64,000 nucleotides of DNA from a bacterium (lineage in GTDB: Bacteria; Bacteroidota; Bacteroidia; Bacteroidales; Muribaculaceae): the NCBI GenBank assembly GCA_004561555.1, contig SFVH01000003.1, positions 5,305 through 69,304 on the forward strand, in the 5' to 3' direction. This document shows positions 35,488 to 44,192 of this stretch, piece after piece. Each line of letters opens with the position of its first letter. Within the stretch, counting starts at the first letter, position 1. The notes beneath the pieces were generated by a model. The model had not been told where the DNA came from, did not search any database, and saw only the letters and a program-made list of their open reading frames with translations. A program made the position numbers and the translations under genes.

Positions 35488-36282
35488 ATGGCGGGCACTG
35501 CCAATTCTTCCGATATGAGTTTTTGGGCACATCTTGACGACCTCAGAAGAGTGTTGTTCAAGATGGCGTTGGTGCTTGCGTTGTTTATGGCGGTGTTTTT
35601 CATATATATGCCGTGGCTATTTGACAATGTAATACTTGCCCCATGCCATGGCGACTTTTTTCTTTATCGCCTATTTGCCGGAGTGACGGCAGCCATCCCC
35701 GGATTAGATCATTTTTCCACCGACGATTTTTCAGTAAATCTCATCAACCTTAATCTTACAGCACAATTTTTCACACACCTTTCCACCTCATTTTGGCTGT
35801 CGTTGGTGTTTTCTTTTCCCATATTGCTTTATCTATTATGGACATTCGTGCGACCTGCACTTTACCCGAATGAAATAAAGGGTGCTCGCACGGCATTCTC
35901 ATTGGGTGCAATAATGTTTTATATCGGATTGGCGGTGGGATATTTTCTTGTGTTCCCCATCACATTGCGATTTCTATACACCTACCAACTGAGCGGCGCC
36001 ATCACCAACAGTTTGTCGCTCGACTCCTATATGGATAACTTTATGATGCTCAATCTCATTATGGGCATCACCTTCGAATTACCCTTGTTGGCATGGGCGC
36101 TCTCCTCTATTGGCTTATTACGGCGACAATTCTTCAAACGCTATCGTCGTCATGCCATTGTTGTGCTTCTCATCCTTGCCGCCGTGATTACCCCCACCGG
36201 CGACCCTTTCACTCTGATGATAGTGTTTCTACCCATATATTTGCTCTATGAAGCGAGCGCCATAATAGTAAAGAAAGAATAA
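35488..36282 (+). CDS. tatC: Twin-arginine translocase subunit TatC
   Basis: 264 residues, six predicted membrane helices. SFWAHLDDLRRVLFKMALVL at the N-terminus corresponds to the TatC HLxELRxR signature, and LLWTFVRPALYPNEIKG near residue 118 is the conserved first cytoplasmic region. It binds the twin-arginine signal peptide. The stop TAA shares its A with the ATG of the HAD gene (TAATG), so translation is coupled. Confidence 0.95.
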   Translation: MAGTANSSDMSFWAHLDDLRRVLFKMALVLALFMAVFFIYMPWLFDNVILAPCHGDFFLYRLFAGVTAAIPGLDHFSTDDFSVNLINLNLTAQFFTHLSTSFWLSLVFSFPILLYLLWTFVRPALYPNEIKGARTAFSLGAIMFYIGLAVGYFLVFPITLRFLYTYQLSGAITNSLSLDSYMDNFMMLNLIMGITFELPLLAWALSSIGLLRRQFFKRYRRHAIVVLLILAAVITPTGDPFTLMIVFLPIYLLYEASAIIVKKE

Positions 36283-37121
36283 TGAATAAAACCCTCTATA
36301 TATCCGACCTCGACGGAACACTTCTCAACAGTAGCAGCCTTGTTTCCGAGACCTCTCGACATATGCTCAACCATCTTATTGAAGAGCAGGGCATCCTCTT
36401 TTCTATTGCCACAGCACGTACCCCAGCCACCGTGGCTCGATTAATGGAAGGCATCGCTTGCAAACTGCCGTTAATTGTGATGACCGGAGCAGCAATGTGG
36501 ACCCCGGCAGGACTAACCAACACTCATTTTCTCAAAACGAAAGATGTAAAAACCATTCTACATCTCACCTCAAAAGCCGGCATACAGCCATTTTTCTACA
36601 CCCTCAATGGCACTCGCATAGAAGCATGGCATCATCCGGAAGTCAACGACTATGACCGTGACTTTATGATGCAACGATGCCACACAGTGCACAAACGATT
36701 TATCTTATCTCCCGAGTTAGACGAGCAACGAATGAAGCTCACTATGCTTGTGTTTGCTGCTGCCGACTACAACCTTATGGGTAATGTTTTTCAACAAGTA
36801 AAGACTCAAACCGACTGCTCTATCACCTACTATCGCGACATCTTTAACAACAACATAGGTTTTTTGGAGGCGATGGGCAATGGTGTGTCGAAAGCTAAAG
36901 CCGTAGCTCAGCTCAAAGAGCAATGCAAAGCAGAGAGAGTGGTGGTGTTTGGCGACAGCCCAAACGACTTGTCGATGCGCACCGTAGCCGACGTGTTTGT
37001 TGCTCCCGAAAACGCATCGCCGGAAGTGCTTCGTGTGGCTGACGAAGTGACTTTGACAAACAACGACGACTGCGTAGCTCATTGGATTAATAACGATGTA
37101 AAACGACAATCAAAGCGATGA
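36282..37121 (+). CDS. HAD-superfamily hydrolase, Cof-type
   Basis: 279 residues. Motif I SDLDGTLLNSSS near residue 8 (nucleophile Asp), motif II TARTP, Lys region KAKAVAQLKEQC near 205, and motif IV VVFGDSPNDLSM near 222. A C2-type cap lies between. Cof-type phosphatases act on sugar phosphates or flavin cofactors; the substrate is not predictable. It is translationally coupled to tatC upstream and overlaps the histidine kinase gene downstream by 4 nt (ATGA). Confidence 0.85.
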   Translation: MNKTLYISDLDGTLLNSSSLVSETSRHMLNHLIEEQGILFSIATARTPATVARLMEGIACKLPLIVMTGAAMWTPAGLTNTHFLKTKDVKTILHLTSKAGIQPFFYTLNGTRIEAWHHPEVNDYDRDFMMQRCHTVHKRFILSPELDEQRMKLTMLVFAAADYNLMGNVFQQVKTQTDCSITYYRDIFNNNIGFLEAMGNGVSKAKAVAQLKEQCKAERVVVFGDSPNDLSMRTVADVFVAPENASPEVLRVADEVTLTNNDDCVAHWINNDVKRQSKR

Positions 37122-38338
37122 AATTTAACATCTACGATAAAAGAAAACTGTGGAAATGGATATTCTTGTTTCTATCAGTAGTGCTTGTGGGCTTTTTCCT
37201 TATAGTGTCAAACAATCTTGTCAATGACCTTGCCAAACAAGAACGCGAACGTATGGAGATTTGGGCAAATGCGACAAAAGCTCTCGCCACCGCCCCTATG
37301 TCGACCGACGACAACGGGATGGCAATGCAGTCGGGCGACATCGATTTCTATCTTGGCATAATAGAAAAAAACGACAATATCCCCGTGCTTCTCGTTGACG
37401 AAGACAACAACATTCTTATGCACCGCAACTTCGACCTGCCGGAGCCTGTCGACACCCTCAATCCAATGACACTCTCTCCCGCCAACGAAACATTCTTGCA
37501 AGACAAACTATCACATCTTCGCAATTCTCGAAACCACATACTTATCAAGATTGATGACCAAATCACCCAACACCTTTATTATGAAGACTCAACGCTTCTC
37601 ACTTCAATGTCATACTATCCACGCATCCAACTACTCGTGATGATACTATTTGTGGCGCTTGTATACTTCGCCGTGATGACGATAAAAAAAGCAGAGCAAA
37701 ACAAAGTGTGGGTAGGACTGTCAAAAGAAACAGCACACCAACTGGGCACTCCGATTTCGTCGCTGATGGCGTGGGTACAGATGCTTGAAGCGTCCGGTAT
37801 TGACAAAGAAATTGTCGACGATATGAATAAGGATGTAAACCGTCTTTCAATGATTGCCGACCGTTTCTCTAAAATAGGCTCTAAGCCGGAAATGGCGCTG
37901 CAACCCATTTGCGATGTAGTGACAAAAAGCCTCGACTATCTTCGAGCACGCATTTCTACCGCTGTATCTCTCTCCACCGACCTCCCCCAAAACGAACACA
38001 ACGTGATGTTATGCCGTCCTCTATTTGAATGGGTGATGGAAAACTTATGTAAAAATGCTGTTGATGCAATGCAAGGCAAAGGTTCTCTTAATGTTCTGGT
38101 CGGTTATGACAAGAAAACGGCATTTATTGAAGTAACCGACACCGGGAAAGGCATTGCTCGCAAAAATTTCTCTAATGTTTTTAGCCCGGGATATACCACC
38201 AAAAAGCGAGGTTGGGGATTGGGACTGACCCTCGCCAAACGAATTGTGGAAGAATACCATGGCGGACGAATATTCGTGAAACAGTCGGAAATAGGTGTCG
38301 GCACCACTTTCCGCATTGAGCTACCAATTGAAGGATAG
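37118..38338 (+). CDS. Membrane sensor histidine kinase (orphan)
   Basis: 406 residues. Membrane helix 1 at about residues 14-34, a periplasmic sensor of about 130 residues, helix 2 at about 170-187, and no clear HAMP. The H-box is KETAHQLGTPISSLMAW near residue 205, where HQLGTP replaces the usual HE-R/L-TP. The ATPase domain has N (ENLCKNAVDAM near 308), the G1 box VTDTGKGIARKNF near 337 and the G2 box KRGWGLGLTLAKRIVEEYHGG near 365. All kinase boxes look intact. No response regulator gene is adjacent, so its partner must be elsewhere. It is the last gene of the tatA-tatC-HAD run. Confidence 0.87.
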   Translation: MKFNIYDKRKLWKWIFLFLSVVLVGFFLIVSNNLVNDLAKQERERMEIWANATKALATAPMSTDDNGMAMQSGDIDFYLGIIEKNDNIPVLLVDEDNNILMHRNFDLPEPVDTLNPMTLSPANETFLQDKLSHLRNSRNHILIKIDDQITQHLYYEDSTLLTSMSYYPRIQLLVMILFVALVYFAVMTIKKAEQNKVWVGLSKETAHQLGTPISSLMAWVQMLEASGIDKEIVDDMNKDVNRLSMIADRFSKIGSKPEMALQPICDVVTKSLDYLRARISTAVSLSTDLPQNEHNVMLCRPLFEWVMENLCKNAVDAMQGKGSLNVLVGYDKKTAFIEVTDTGKGIARKNFSNVFSPGYTTKKRGWGLGLTLAKRIVEEYHGGRIFVKQSEIGVGTTFRIELPIEG

Positions 38339-38357
38339 TCAAAAAAATTCAAAAAAG

Positions 38358-38388
38358 TTTGGATATCCAAAAATTATGCATAACTTTG
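38358..38388 (+). promoter_or_regulatory. trp operon promoter
   Basis: TTTG (38358-38361), exactly 19 nt, TAACTTTG (38381-38388): an ideal Bacteroidetes promoter. RNA should start near 38395, about 17 nt before the leader peptide ATG. Confidence 0.8.
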
Positions 38389-38411
38389 CATCAAAATAGA
38401 ACAAACAGACA

Positions 38412-38462
38412 ATGGAAAGACAACATAACAACAACTATTGGTGGCGCCAATCGAGATTGTAA
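38412..38462 (+). CDS. trpL: trp leader peptide
   Basis: Sixteen-residue peptide MERQHNNNYWWRQSRL with two adjacent Trp codons (TGG TGG, 38439-38444 region), then TAA at 38460-38462. Placed between the trp promoter and an intrinsic terminator ahead of trpB, it has the layout of a ribosome-mediated attenuator: scarce Trp-tRNA would stall the ribosome at the WW pair and alter folding of the downstream RNA. The CAATCG of the peptide region can pair with CGGTTG just after its stop. Confidence 0.8.
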   Translation: MERQHNNNYWWRQSRL

Positions 38463-38509
38463 AATCGCGGTTGCACACTGACTTTGTATCTTAGATAAAT
38501 GACATCAGA

Positions 38510-38544
38510 GGCTCGTCGGCAACAGCGACGAGCCATTTTTTATT
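38510..38544 (+). terminator. trp attenuator terminator
   Basis: GGCTCGTCG (38510-38518) with CGACGAGCC (38526-38534), perfect 9 bp, followed by ATTTTTTATT, 22 nt before trpB. The upstream segment GCCAATCGAG in the leader can pair in part with CTCGTCGGC of the left arm, a possible competing structure. Confidence 0.87.
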
Positions 38545-38565
38545 AGAATAAATATACAAAAGATT

Positions 38566-39774
38566 ATGAATAACTCATTTTTAGTTGATGAAAAAGGATT
38601 TTATGGAAATTTCGGAGGGGCATACATTCCGGAAATCCTCTATGCTACGGTGGAAAATCTACGCCGAGAATATTTACCGATAATTGAAAGTGAAGATTTT
38701 CGCAAAGAATATTCTCAACTCCTTCGCGACTACGTGGGCCGTCCGTCACCACTCTACTATGCACGCCGCATGAGTGAGCAATATGGATGCCACTTATACT
38801 TGAAGAGAGAAGACCTCAACCACACCGGAGCACACAAAATCAACAACACCATCGGACAGATACTCCTTGCAAAAAAAATGGGCAAAAAACGCATCATCGC
38901 CGAGACCGGTGCCGGTCAACATGGCGTTGCTACAGCCACAGTGTGCGCATTGATGGACATACCGTGTGTGGTGTATCAAGGAGCGCTGGATGTGGAACGT
39001 CAACACGTCAATGTGGAGCGCATGAAGATGCTTGGAGCGGAAGTGCGCCCCGTGTATAGCGGCAACCACACCCTGAAAGATGCCACCAACGAAGCCATCC
39101 GCGATTGGTGTTGTCACCCTCGCGACACGTTTTACATCATTGGCTCAACAGTGGGACCGCACCCCTACCCTGACCTCGTGGCACGACTTCAGAGCGTCAT
39201 TTCTAAAGAAATAAAGGAGCAACTCCTTGAGAAAATAGGGCGCGACTACCCCGACTATCTTATGGCTTGTGTGGGTGGTGGCTCTAATGCTGCAGGCACT
39301 ATATACCACTACATCGACGACCTGAGAGTGAAGATAGTGCTTGCTGAAGCCGGAGGGAAAGGAGCTGATAGCGGTCACACAGCCGCCACTATCAGCACCG
39401 GCAGCTTAGGCATACTCCACGGCTCAAAAACTCTTGTGATGCAAACGCCCGATGGCCAGATAATCGAAGCCGAAAGCCTTTCTGCCGGGCTCGACTATCC
39501 TGGTATAGGACCTATGCACGCCAACCTTGCCGAACAACATCGCGCCACAGTGCTGTCAATCAACGATGATGAAGCCGTAAAAGCCGCCTACCGACTCACA
39601 CGCATGGAAGGCATCATCCCGGCGTTGGAAAGCGCACATGCAATTGCTGCATTGGAAAAGATGAAATTTAAGAACGATGACGTGGTGGTGCTCACAGTGA
39701 GCGGTCGTGGTGACAAAGATGTGGATACCTATCTTTCACATAAAGAGATGGCAGGCAAATACGGAAACTTTTAA
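38566..39774 (+). CDS. trpB: Tryptophan synthase beta subunit
   Basis: 402 residues. PLP lysine in NHTGAHKINNTIGQ near residue 93, phosphate-binding GGGSNAAG near 239, and GRGDKDVDTY near the C-terminus. It condenses indole with serine. First structural gene of the operon, as usual in Bacteroidota; trpA is at the far end, although the two subunits form one complex. Confidence 0.97.
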   Translation: MNNSFLVDEKGFYGNFGGAYIPEILYATVENLRREYLPIIESEDFRKEYSQLLRDYVGRPSPLYYARRMSEQYGCHLYLKREDLNHTGAHKINNTIGQILLAKKMGKKRIIAETGAGQHGVATATVCALMDIPCVVYQGALDVERQHVNVERMKMLGAEVRPVYSGNHTLKDATNEAIRDWCCHPRDTFYIIGSTVGPHPYPDLVARLQSVISKEIKEQLLEKIGRDYPDYLMACVGGGSNAAGTIYHYIDDLRVKIVLAEAGGKGADSGHTAATISTGSLGILHGSKTLVMQTPDGQIIEAESLSAGLDYPGIGPMHANLAEQHRATVLSINDDEAVKAAYRLTRMEGIIPALESAHAIAALEKMKFKNDDVVVLTVSGRGDKDVDTYLSHKEMAGKYGNF

Positions 39775-39786
39775 TACATAATATCA

Positions 39787-41184
39787 ATGGAAACAAAAAT
39801 ATACACCTACACAACAACTTCACGAACACTGCTTGCCGACCTATATACTCCGGTAACCGTATATATGCGACTGCGTGACATTTACCCGCAAAGCGCACTG
39901 ATGGAAAGTAGCGACTATCATGAAGCGAGCAACAGCCGCTCATTTATTGGCATTAATCCACTGGCATCAGTTGCTATCAATCATAATGTTGCCACCCTCT
40001 CCTTCCCCGATGGAGAGAAAGAGCTACACGACATCACCGACAAATATACCGTGGCTGATGCTATACGACAATTTATCGACAAAATAAAAGTGGAAGGCGA
40101 AGGGTCTCGATACTGCGGCATCTACGGATACACTGCATTTGATGCCGTACGCTACACCGAGAATATCGACATCAAAGAAAACACTCCTGACAAAAACGAT
40201 GCGCCGGATGTATATTACATCCTTTATCGCGACATCCTCGTGTTTGACCATTTCAACAGCACCCTTACGATGGTGACTCTCGGCAATCATGACGACATCA
40301 ACACTTTATATCGCCAAATTAACCGCTCCGACACACCGGTCTACGACTTTCACCCCATAGGCGAAACAACATCAAAACTTACCGACGAGGAACATTGCGA
40401 AAACATACGTCGCGGCATAGCTCACTGCCTGCGAGGCGATGTGTTTCAGATTGTAATGTCGCGTCGCTTCAGCCAGCAATTTATCGGCGATGACTTCAAA
40501 CTTTATCGCGCCCTACGGTCAATCAATCCATCGCCTTATTTGTTTTATTTCGACTTCGGAGGATTTCGCATTTTCGGGTCATCTCCCGAAACACATTGCC
40601 GCATTGAGGACAGGAAAGTTTATATCGACCCCATTGCGGGCACAACACGTCGCACCGGCGACATCGAATCTGACCGTCACGGTGCGGAATATTTGCGCAA
40701 TGACCCTAAGGAAAACGCCGAGCATGTGATGCTGGTTGACCTCGCTCGCAACGACTTGTCGCGCAACTGCCACGACGTAAAAGTGGATTTCTACAAAGAC
40801 TTGCAATACTATTCCCACGTTATCCACTTGGTGTCGAGAGTGAGTGGCATACTTAACGATGATGCCGACCCTATCAAAGCCTTTATCGACACATTCCCCG
40901 CCGGCACATTGTCGGGAGCACCCAAAGTTAAAGCGATGCAATTGATAAGCCGCTATGAGCCACATAGCCGCGGAGCATACGGCGGTTGCATAGGATTTAT
41001 CGGACTTAACGGTGACCTTAACCAAGCAATCACAATACGCTCATTTGTGGCACGCAACGGCGAACTGTGGTTTCAAGCCGGAGGTGGCATCGTTGCCAAA
41101 AGCAATGTGGAATATGAACTGCAAGAAGTGAATAATAAACTCGGAGCCTTGCGCCGTGCCATTATGATGGCAGAAAAAATGTAA
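39787..41184 (+). CDS. trpE: Anthranilate synthase component I
   Basis: 465 residues with chorismate-binding domain: SPETHCRIEDRKVYIDPIAGTTRRTGD near residue 270, LVDLARNDLSRNC near 317, and GTLSGAPKVKAMQLI near 376. N-terminal TrpE/PabB domain contains the likely Trp feedback segment LMESSDYHEASNSRSFIG (the LLES motif). Makes anthranilate from chorismate with TrpG. 12 nt after trpB. Confidence 0.96.
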   Translation: METKIYTYTTTSRTLLADLYTPVTVYMRLRDIYPQSALMESSDYHEASNSRSFIGINPLASVAINHNVATLSFPDGEKELHDITDKYTVADAIRQFIDKIKVEGEGSRYCGIYGYTAFDAVRYTENIDIKENTPDKNDAPDVYYILYRDILVFDHFNSTLTMVTLGNHDDINTLYRQINRSDTPVYDFHPIGETTSKLTDEEHCENIRRGIAHCLRGDVFQIVMSRRFSQQFIGDDFKLYRALRSINPSPYLFYFDFGGFRIFGSSPETHCRIEDRKVYIDPIAGTTRRTGDIESDRHGAEYLRNDPKENAEHVMLVDLARNDLSRNCHDVKVDFYKDLQYYSHVIHLVSRVSGILNDDADPIKAFIDTFPAGTLSGAPKVKAMQLISRYEPHSRGAYGGCIGFIGLNGDLNQAITIRSFVARNGELWFQAGGGIVAKSNVEYELQEVNNKLGALRRAIMMAEKM

Positions 41185-41203
41185 CAATCAAAAACAAAAG
41201 ATT

Positions 41204-41767
41204 ATGAAAATAGTAATCATAGATAATTACGACTCCTTCACCTACAACCTCGCACACTTGGTGAAATCACTCGGAGCTGAGGTCGAGGTAGTGCGCAACG
41301 ACAAATTTCATATCTCTGACCTTGCACCTTATGACAAAATAATCTTAAGTCCCGGACCCGGCATCCCCTCAGAAGCCGGACTACTCCTTGATGTTATCCG
41401 TCACTATGCCGACAAGAAACCCATCCTCGGAGTATGTCTTGGTCATCAAGCTATAGGAGAGGTGTTTGGAGCACAATTGGAAAATCTCAGCGAGGTGTTT
41501 CACGGCATTGCTACCGAAGGAAACCAAAATGGTAGAGACTATCTTTTTGAAGGTTTACCTCAGCGTTTCACTATGGGTCGTTACCACTCTTGGGTGGTGA
41601 GCAACGACAACTTCCCCGACTGCTTGGAGATAACTGCAACAAGCGACGAAGGACAAATCATGGCACTGCGCCATCTCACATATGACATCCACGGCATCCA
41701 GTTTCATCCTGAAAGTGTGCTCACACCCGATGGGAAAACTATTATCAACAATTTTCTAAAACACTGA
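41204..41767 (+). CDS. trpG: Anthranilate synthase component II, glutamine amidotransferase
   Basis: 187 residues, class I amidotransferase: IIDNYDSFTYNLAHL at the N-terminus, SPGPGIPSEAG near residue 49, nucleophile Cys in LGVCLGHQAIGE near 77, and HGIQFHPESVLT near 163 completing the Cys-His-Glu triad. Supplies ammonia to TrpE; may also serve PabB for folate synthesis. Confidence 0.96.
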   Translation: MKIVIIDNYDSFTYNLAHLVKSLGAEVEVVRNDKFHISDLAPYDKIILSPGPGIPSEAGLLLDVIRHYADKKPILGVCLGHQAIGEVFGAQLENLSEVFHGIATEGNQNGRDYLFEGLPQRFTMGRYHSWVVSNDNFPDCLEITATSDEGQIMALRHLTYDIHGIQFHPESVLTPDGKTIINNFLKH

Positions 41768-41774
41768 CACAACT

Positions 41775-42785
41775 ATGGTAGACACAATAAAACTCCTATT
41801 CTCACGCATCCTCAACCATGAGGCATTGACGCGCGAAGAAACTTGCGAAATTCTGATGGGTATCACTCGTGGCGACTACGCCACCGAACAAATCGGAGCA
41901 TTACTTACAGCGATGCAAATGCGAGGAGTGAGCGTTGACGAACTTCTCGGCTTTCGCGATGGCATCCTTTCTACGGGAGTGGCTGTAAAACTCGACTGCG
42001 ACCGCTTTATCGACATCGTAGGCACCGGCGGCGATGGCAAAAACACCTTTAACATCTCCACTGCAGCGTGCTTTGTAGTGGCCGGTGCCGGATATAAAGT
42101 GGCTAAACACGGTAACTATTCGGCAACAAGTACCAGTGGGGCTTCCAATGTCATTGAGCAACACGGTGTGAAATTTACCGCAGACAGCGACACCCTCCAA
42201 CGCAGCATCGATGAGTGTGGCATCGTCTATCTCCATGCCCCGCTCTTTGCAAAAGCTATGAAATATGTGGCACCCACACGCAAGGCGTTACCCTTCCCAA
42301 CCTGCTTCAATCTCCTCGGGCCGTTGGTCAACCCCTCCACGCCGCCATGCCAAGTGTTGGGCGTAGCGTCACTCAAGCAGATGCGCCTTTACAGCGCCGT
42401 CTATCAAAACATGGGCATCGACTACGCTATTGTGAATAGCATCGACGGATATGATGAAATATCACTGACAGGAGAATTCAAGATAATGACCAAATATAAT
42501 GAAGAAATTCTAACTCCCAAAGACTTAGGATTAAAAACGATTTCTCCCAGCGACTTGACAGCAGGCCAAAACGTGGAAGAAGCGGCAAAGGTATTTGACG
42601 AAGTGCTTGCCGGCACTGCCCCAGAGTCTAAAAAAGAGGTCGTTGTAGCCAATGCAGCAATAGCTATCAATGTGCTTGACAAGGGCAAAAAGTCTTTCGA
42701 CGATTGCATTGCCATTGCTCGCGAATCACTCGACAGCGGCAATGCCCTTGCAACTTTCAAAAAATTTGTATCTCTTAACTCTTGA
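41775..42785 (+). CDS. trpD: Anthranilate phosphoribosyltransferase
   Basis: 336 residues. The PRPP and anthranilate loops are clear: DIVGTGGDGKNTFNISTAACFV near residue 78 and KHGNYSATSTSGASNVIE near 112; LGPLVNPSTPPCQVLGV near 176. Stands 7 nt after trpG as a separate enzyme, not fused to it. Confidence 0.97.
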   Translation: MVDTIKLLFSRILNHEALTREETCEILMGITRGDYATEQIGALLTAMQMRGVSVDELLGFRDGILSTGVAVKLDCDRFIDIVGTGGDGKNTFNISTAACFVVAGAGYKVAKHGNYSATSTSGASNVIEQHGVKFTADSDTLQRSIDECGIVYLHAPLFAKAMKYVAPTRKALPFPTCFNLLGPLVNPSTPPCQVLGVASLKQMRLYSAVYQNMGIDYAIVNSIDGYDEISLTGEFKIMTKYNEEILTPKDLGLKTISPSDLTAGQNVEEAAKVFDEVLAGTAPESKKEVVVANAAIAINVLDKGKKSFDDCIAIARESLDSGNALATFKKFVSLNS

Positions 42786-42789
42786 TGTT

Positions 42790-43578
42790 ATGAAAGATAT
42801 ATTGAGCACAATTATTGCAGCAAAGCGCATTGAGGTGACAGAAGCAAAGCTCCACACTCCAATGAATATGTTAGAGCGACAACTTGACGAGCTCCAACTG
42901 CCAAGAGTGGCTTCGCTCGCCTCTTCGCTCGCCTCTTCGCCCTACGGCATCATTGCTGAGTTTAAGCGGAAATCACCCTCAAAGGGATGGATAAAAGCCG
43001 ATGGCGATGCTTCGTCAATACCGCTTTCCTATCAAAATTCGGGTGCTTCAGCATTAAGTATACTCACCGACAAAGTTTTTTTTGGTGGCACTGACGACGA
43101 TATAAGAGCCGCCAGAAAAAGCGGGGTCACCTTGCCTGTGCTATACAAAAATTTTGTGATAGACGAATATCAACTGCTACAAGCTCGACTTTGTGGTGCC
43201 TCTGCAGTGCTGCTTATTGCATCAGCTCTATCTCTCGATGAATGCAAGCAACTGCGCAACAGTGCAAAAGCATTAGGGCTTGAAGTGCTTCTCGAAATGC
43301 ACACCGAAAGCGAACTTGCCTATGCCGACTGTCTCCCGGAAATGTGTGGCATCAACAACCGCAACCTCGGCACCTTTACAACCTCTGTAGAACAATCATT
43401 GCGCTTTGTCGACCGGCTACCTTCTGAAGCTGTAAAGATTAGCGAAAGCGGCATCTCTGACCCTTCCACAGTCAACACTCTGCGCTCTGCCGGTTTCCGG
43501 GGATTTCTTATCGGCGAACGACTAATGAGAGAAGACAATCCCGGCTTGGCATTACACAATTTTATCGCTGCGCTATGA
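42790..43578 (+). CDS. trpC: Indole-3-glycerol phosphate synthase
   Basis: 262 residues from ATG 42790 (MKDILSTIIAAKRIEV), 4 nt after trpD; an upstream in-frame start inside trpD gives an implausible N-terminus. Core motifs: GIIAEFKRKSPSKG near residue 57, LTDKVFFGGTDDDIR near 95, and SESGISDPSTVNTLRSAGFRGFLIGERLM near 218. A 12-nt tandem duplication (42911-42940) gives SLASSLASS just before the core and appears harmless in the linker. Overlaps trpF by 4 nt. Confidence 0.96.
   Translation: MKDILSTIIAAKRIEVTEAKLHTPMNMLERQLDELQLPRVASLASSLASSPYGIIAEFKRKSPSKGWIKADGDASSIPLSYQNSGASALSILTDKVFFGGTDDDIRAARKSGVTLPVLYKNFVIDEYQLLQARLCGASAVLLIASALSLDECKQLRNSAKALGLEVLLEMHTESELAYADCLPEMCGINNRNLGTFTTSVEQSLRFVDRLPSEAVKISESGISDPSTVNTLRSAGFRGFLIGERLMREDNPGLALHNFIAAL
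42911..42940. repeat. 12-nt tandem repeat within trpC
   Basis: CTTCGCTCGCCT occurs twice (42911-42922, 42923-42934) plus a half copy; in frame, encoding repeated LASS. Confidence 0.85.
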
Positions 43579-44192
43579 TAGTGAAAGTGTGTGGTATGAC
43601 CGACGCCACAAATATTCGGCAAACAATCGACGTAGGCGCCGACATCATAGGAATGATATTTTATCCACCTTCATCGCGATGCATAAAAGCAGTGCCTGCA
43701 ATCGATGATTGCATAAGACGCTTCGGGGTATTTGTCAATGAAGATATCGCAACAGTAATTGCTACCGCCGAAACCTATCGATTGACCGGAGTGCAGCTCC
43801 ACGGCTCTGAAACACCGGAGTATCTTGCAGATCTACATCGACGACTGCCTGAAATTGTGATAGCCAAAGCCATAAGCGTGGCTGATGCCGACGACTTGCA
43901 AAAAGCCGACCTCTATGCCTCAACAGCGCAACTACTCGTGTTTGACACCAAATGCAACTCCTATGGCGGCAGCGGAAAAAAGTTTCATTGGCAACTGCTC
44001 GACAACTATCACGGCACTCTCCCGTTTCTGCTCAGCGGAGGCATTTCGCCGAATGATGCGGAAGCAATTACAACGATTCATCATCCCCAAATGATTGGCG
44101 TAGACCTCAATTCACAGTTTGAAACAAGTCCCGGGATGAAAGATATCAATAAACTTAAACTATTTATCCACCAACTAAAATCAAGACAATGA
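43575..44192 (+). CDS. trpF: Phosphoribosylanthranilate isomerase
   Basis: 205 residues, TIM barrel: VKVCGMTDATNIRQTIDVGADIIGMIF at the N-terminus (catalytic Cys), VQLHGSETPEYL near residue 76, FDTKCNSYGGSGKKFHW near 124 (catalytic Asp) and GVDLNSQFETSPGMKD near 176. Overlaps trpC and trpA by 4 nt each, so the three are coupled. Confidence 0.96.
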   Translation: MIVKVCGMTDATNIRQTIDVGADIIGMIFYPPSSRCIKAVPAIDDCIRRFGVFVNEDIATVIATAETYRLTGVQLHGSETPEYLADLHRRLPEIVIAKAISVADADDLQKADLYASTAQLLVFDTKCNSYGGSGKKFHWQLLDNYHGTLPFLLSGGISPNDAEAITTIHHPQMIGVDLNSQFETSPGMKDINKLKLFIHQLKSRQ

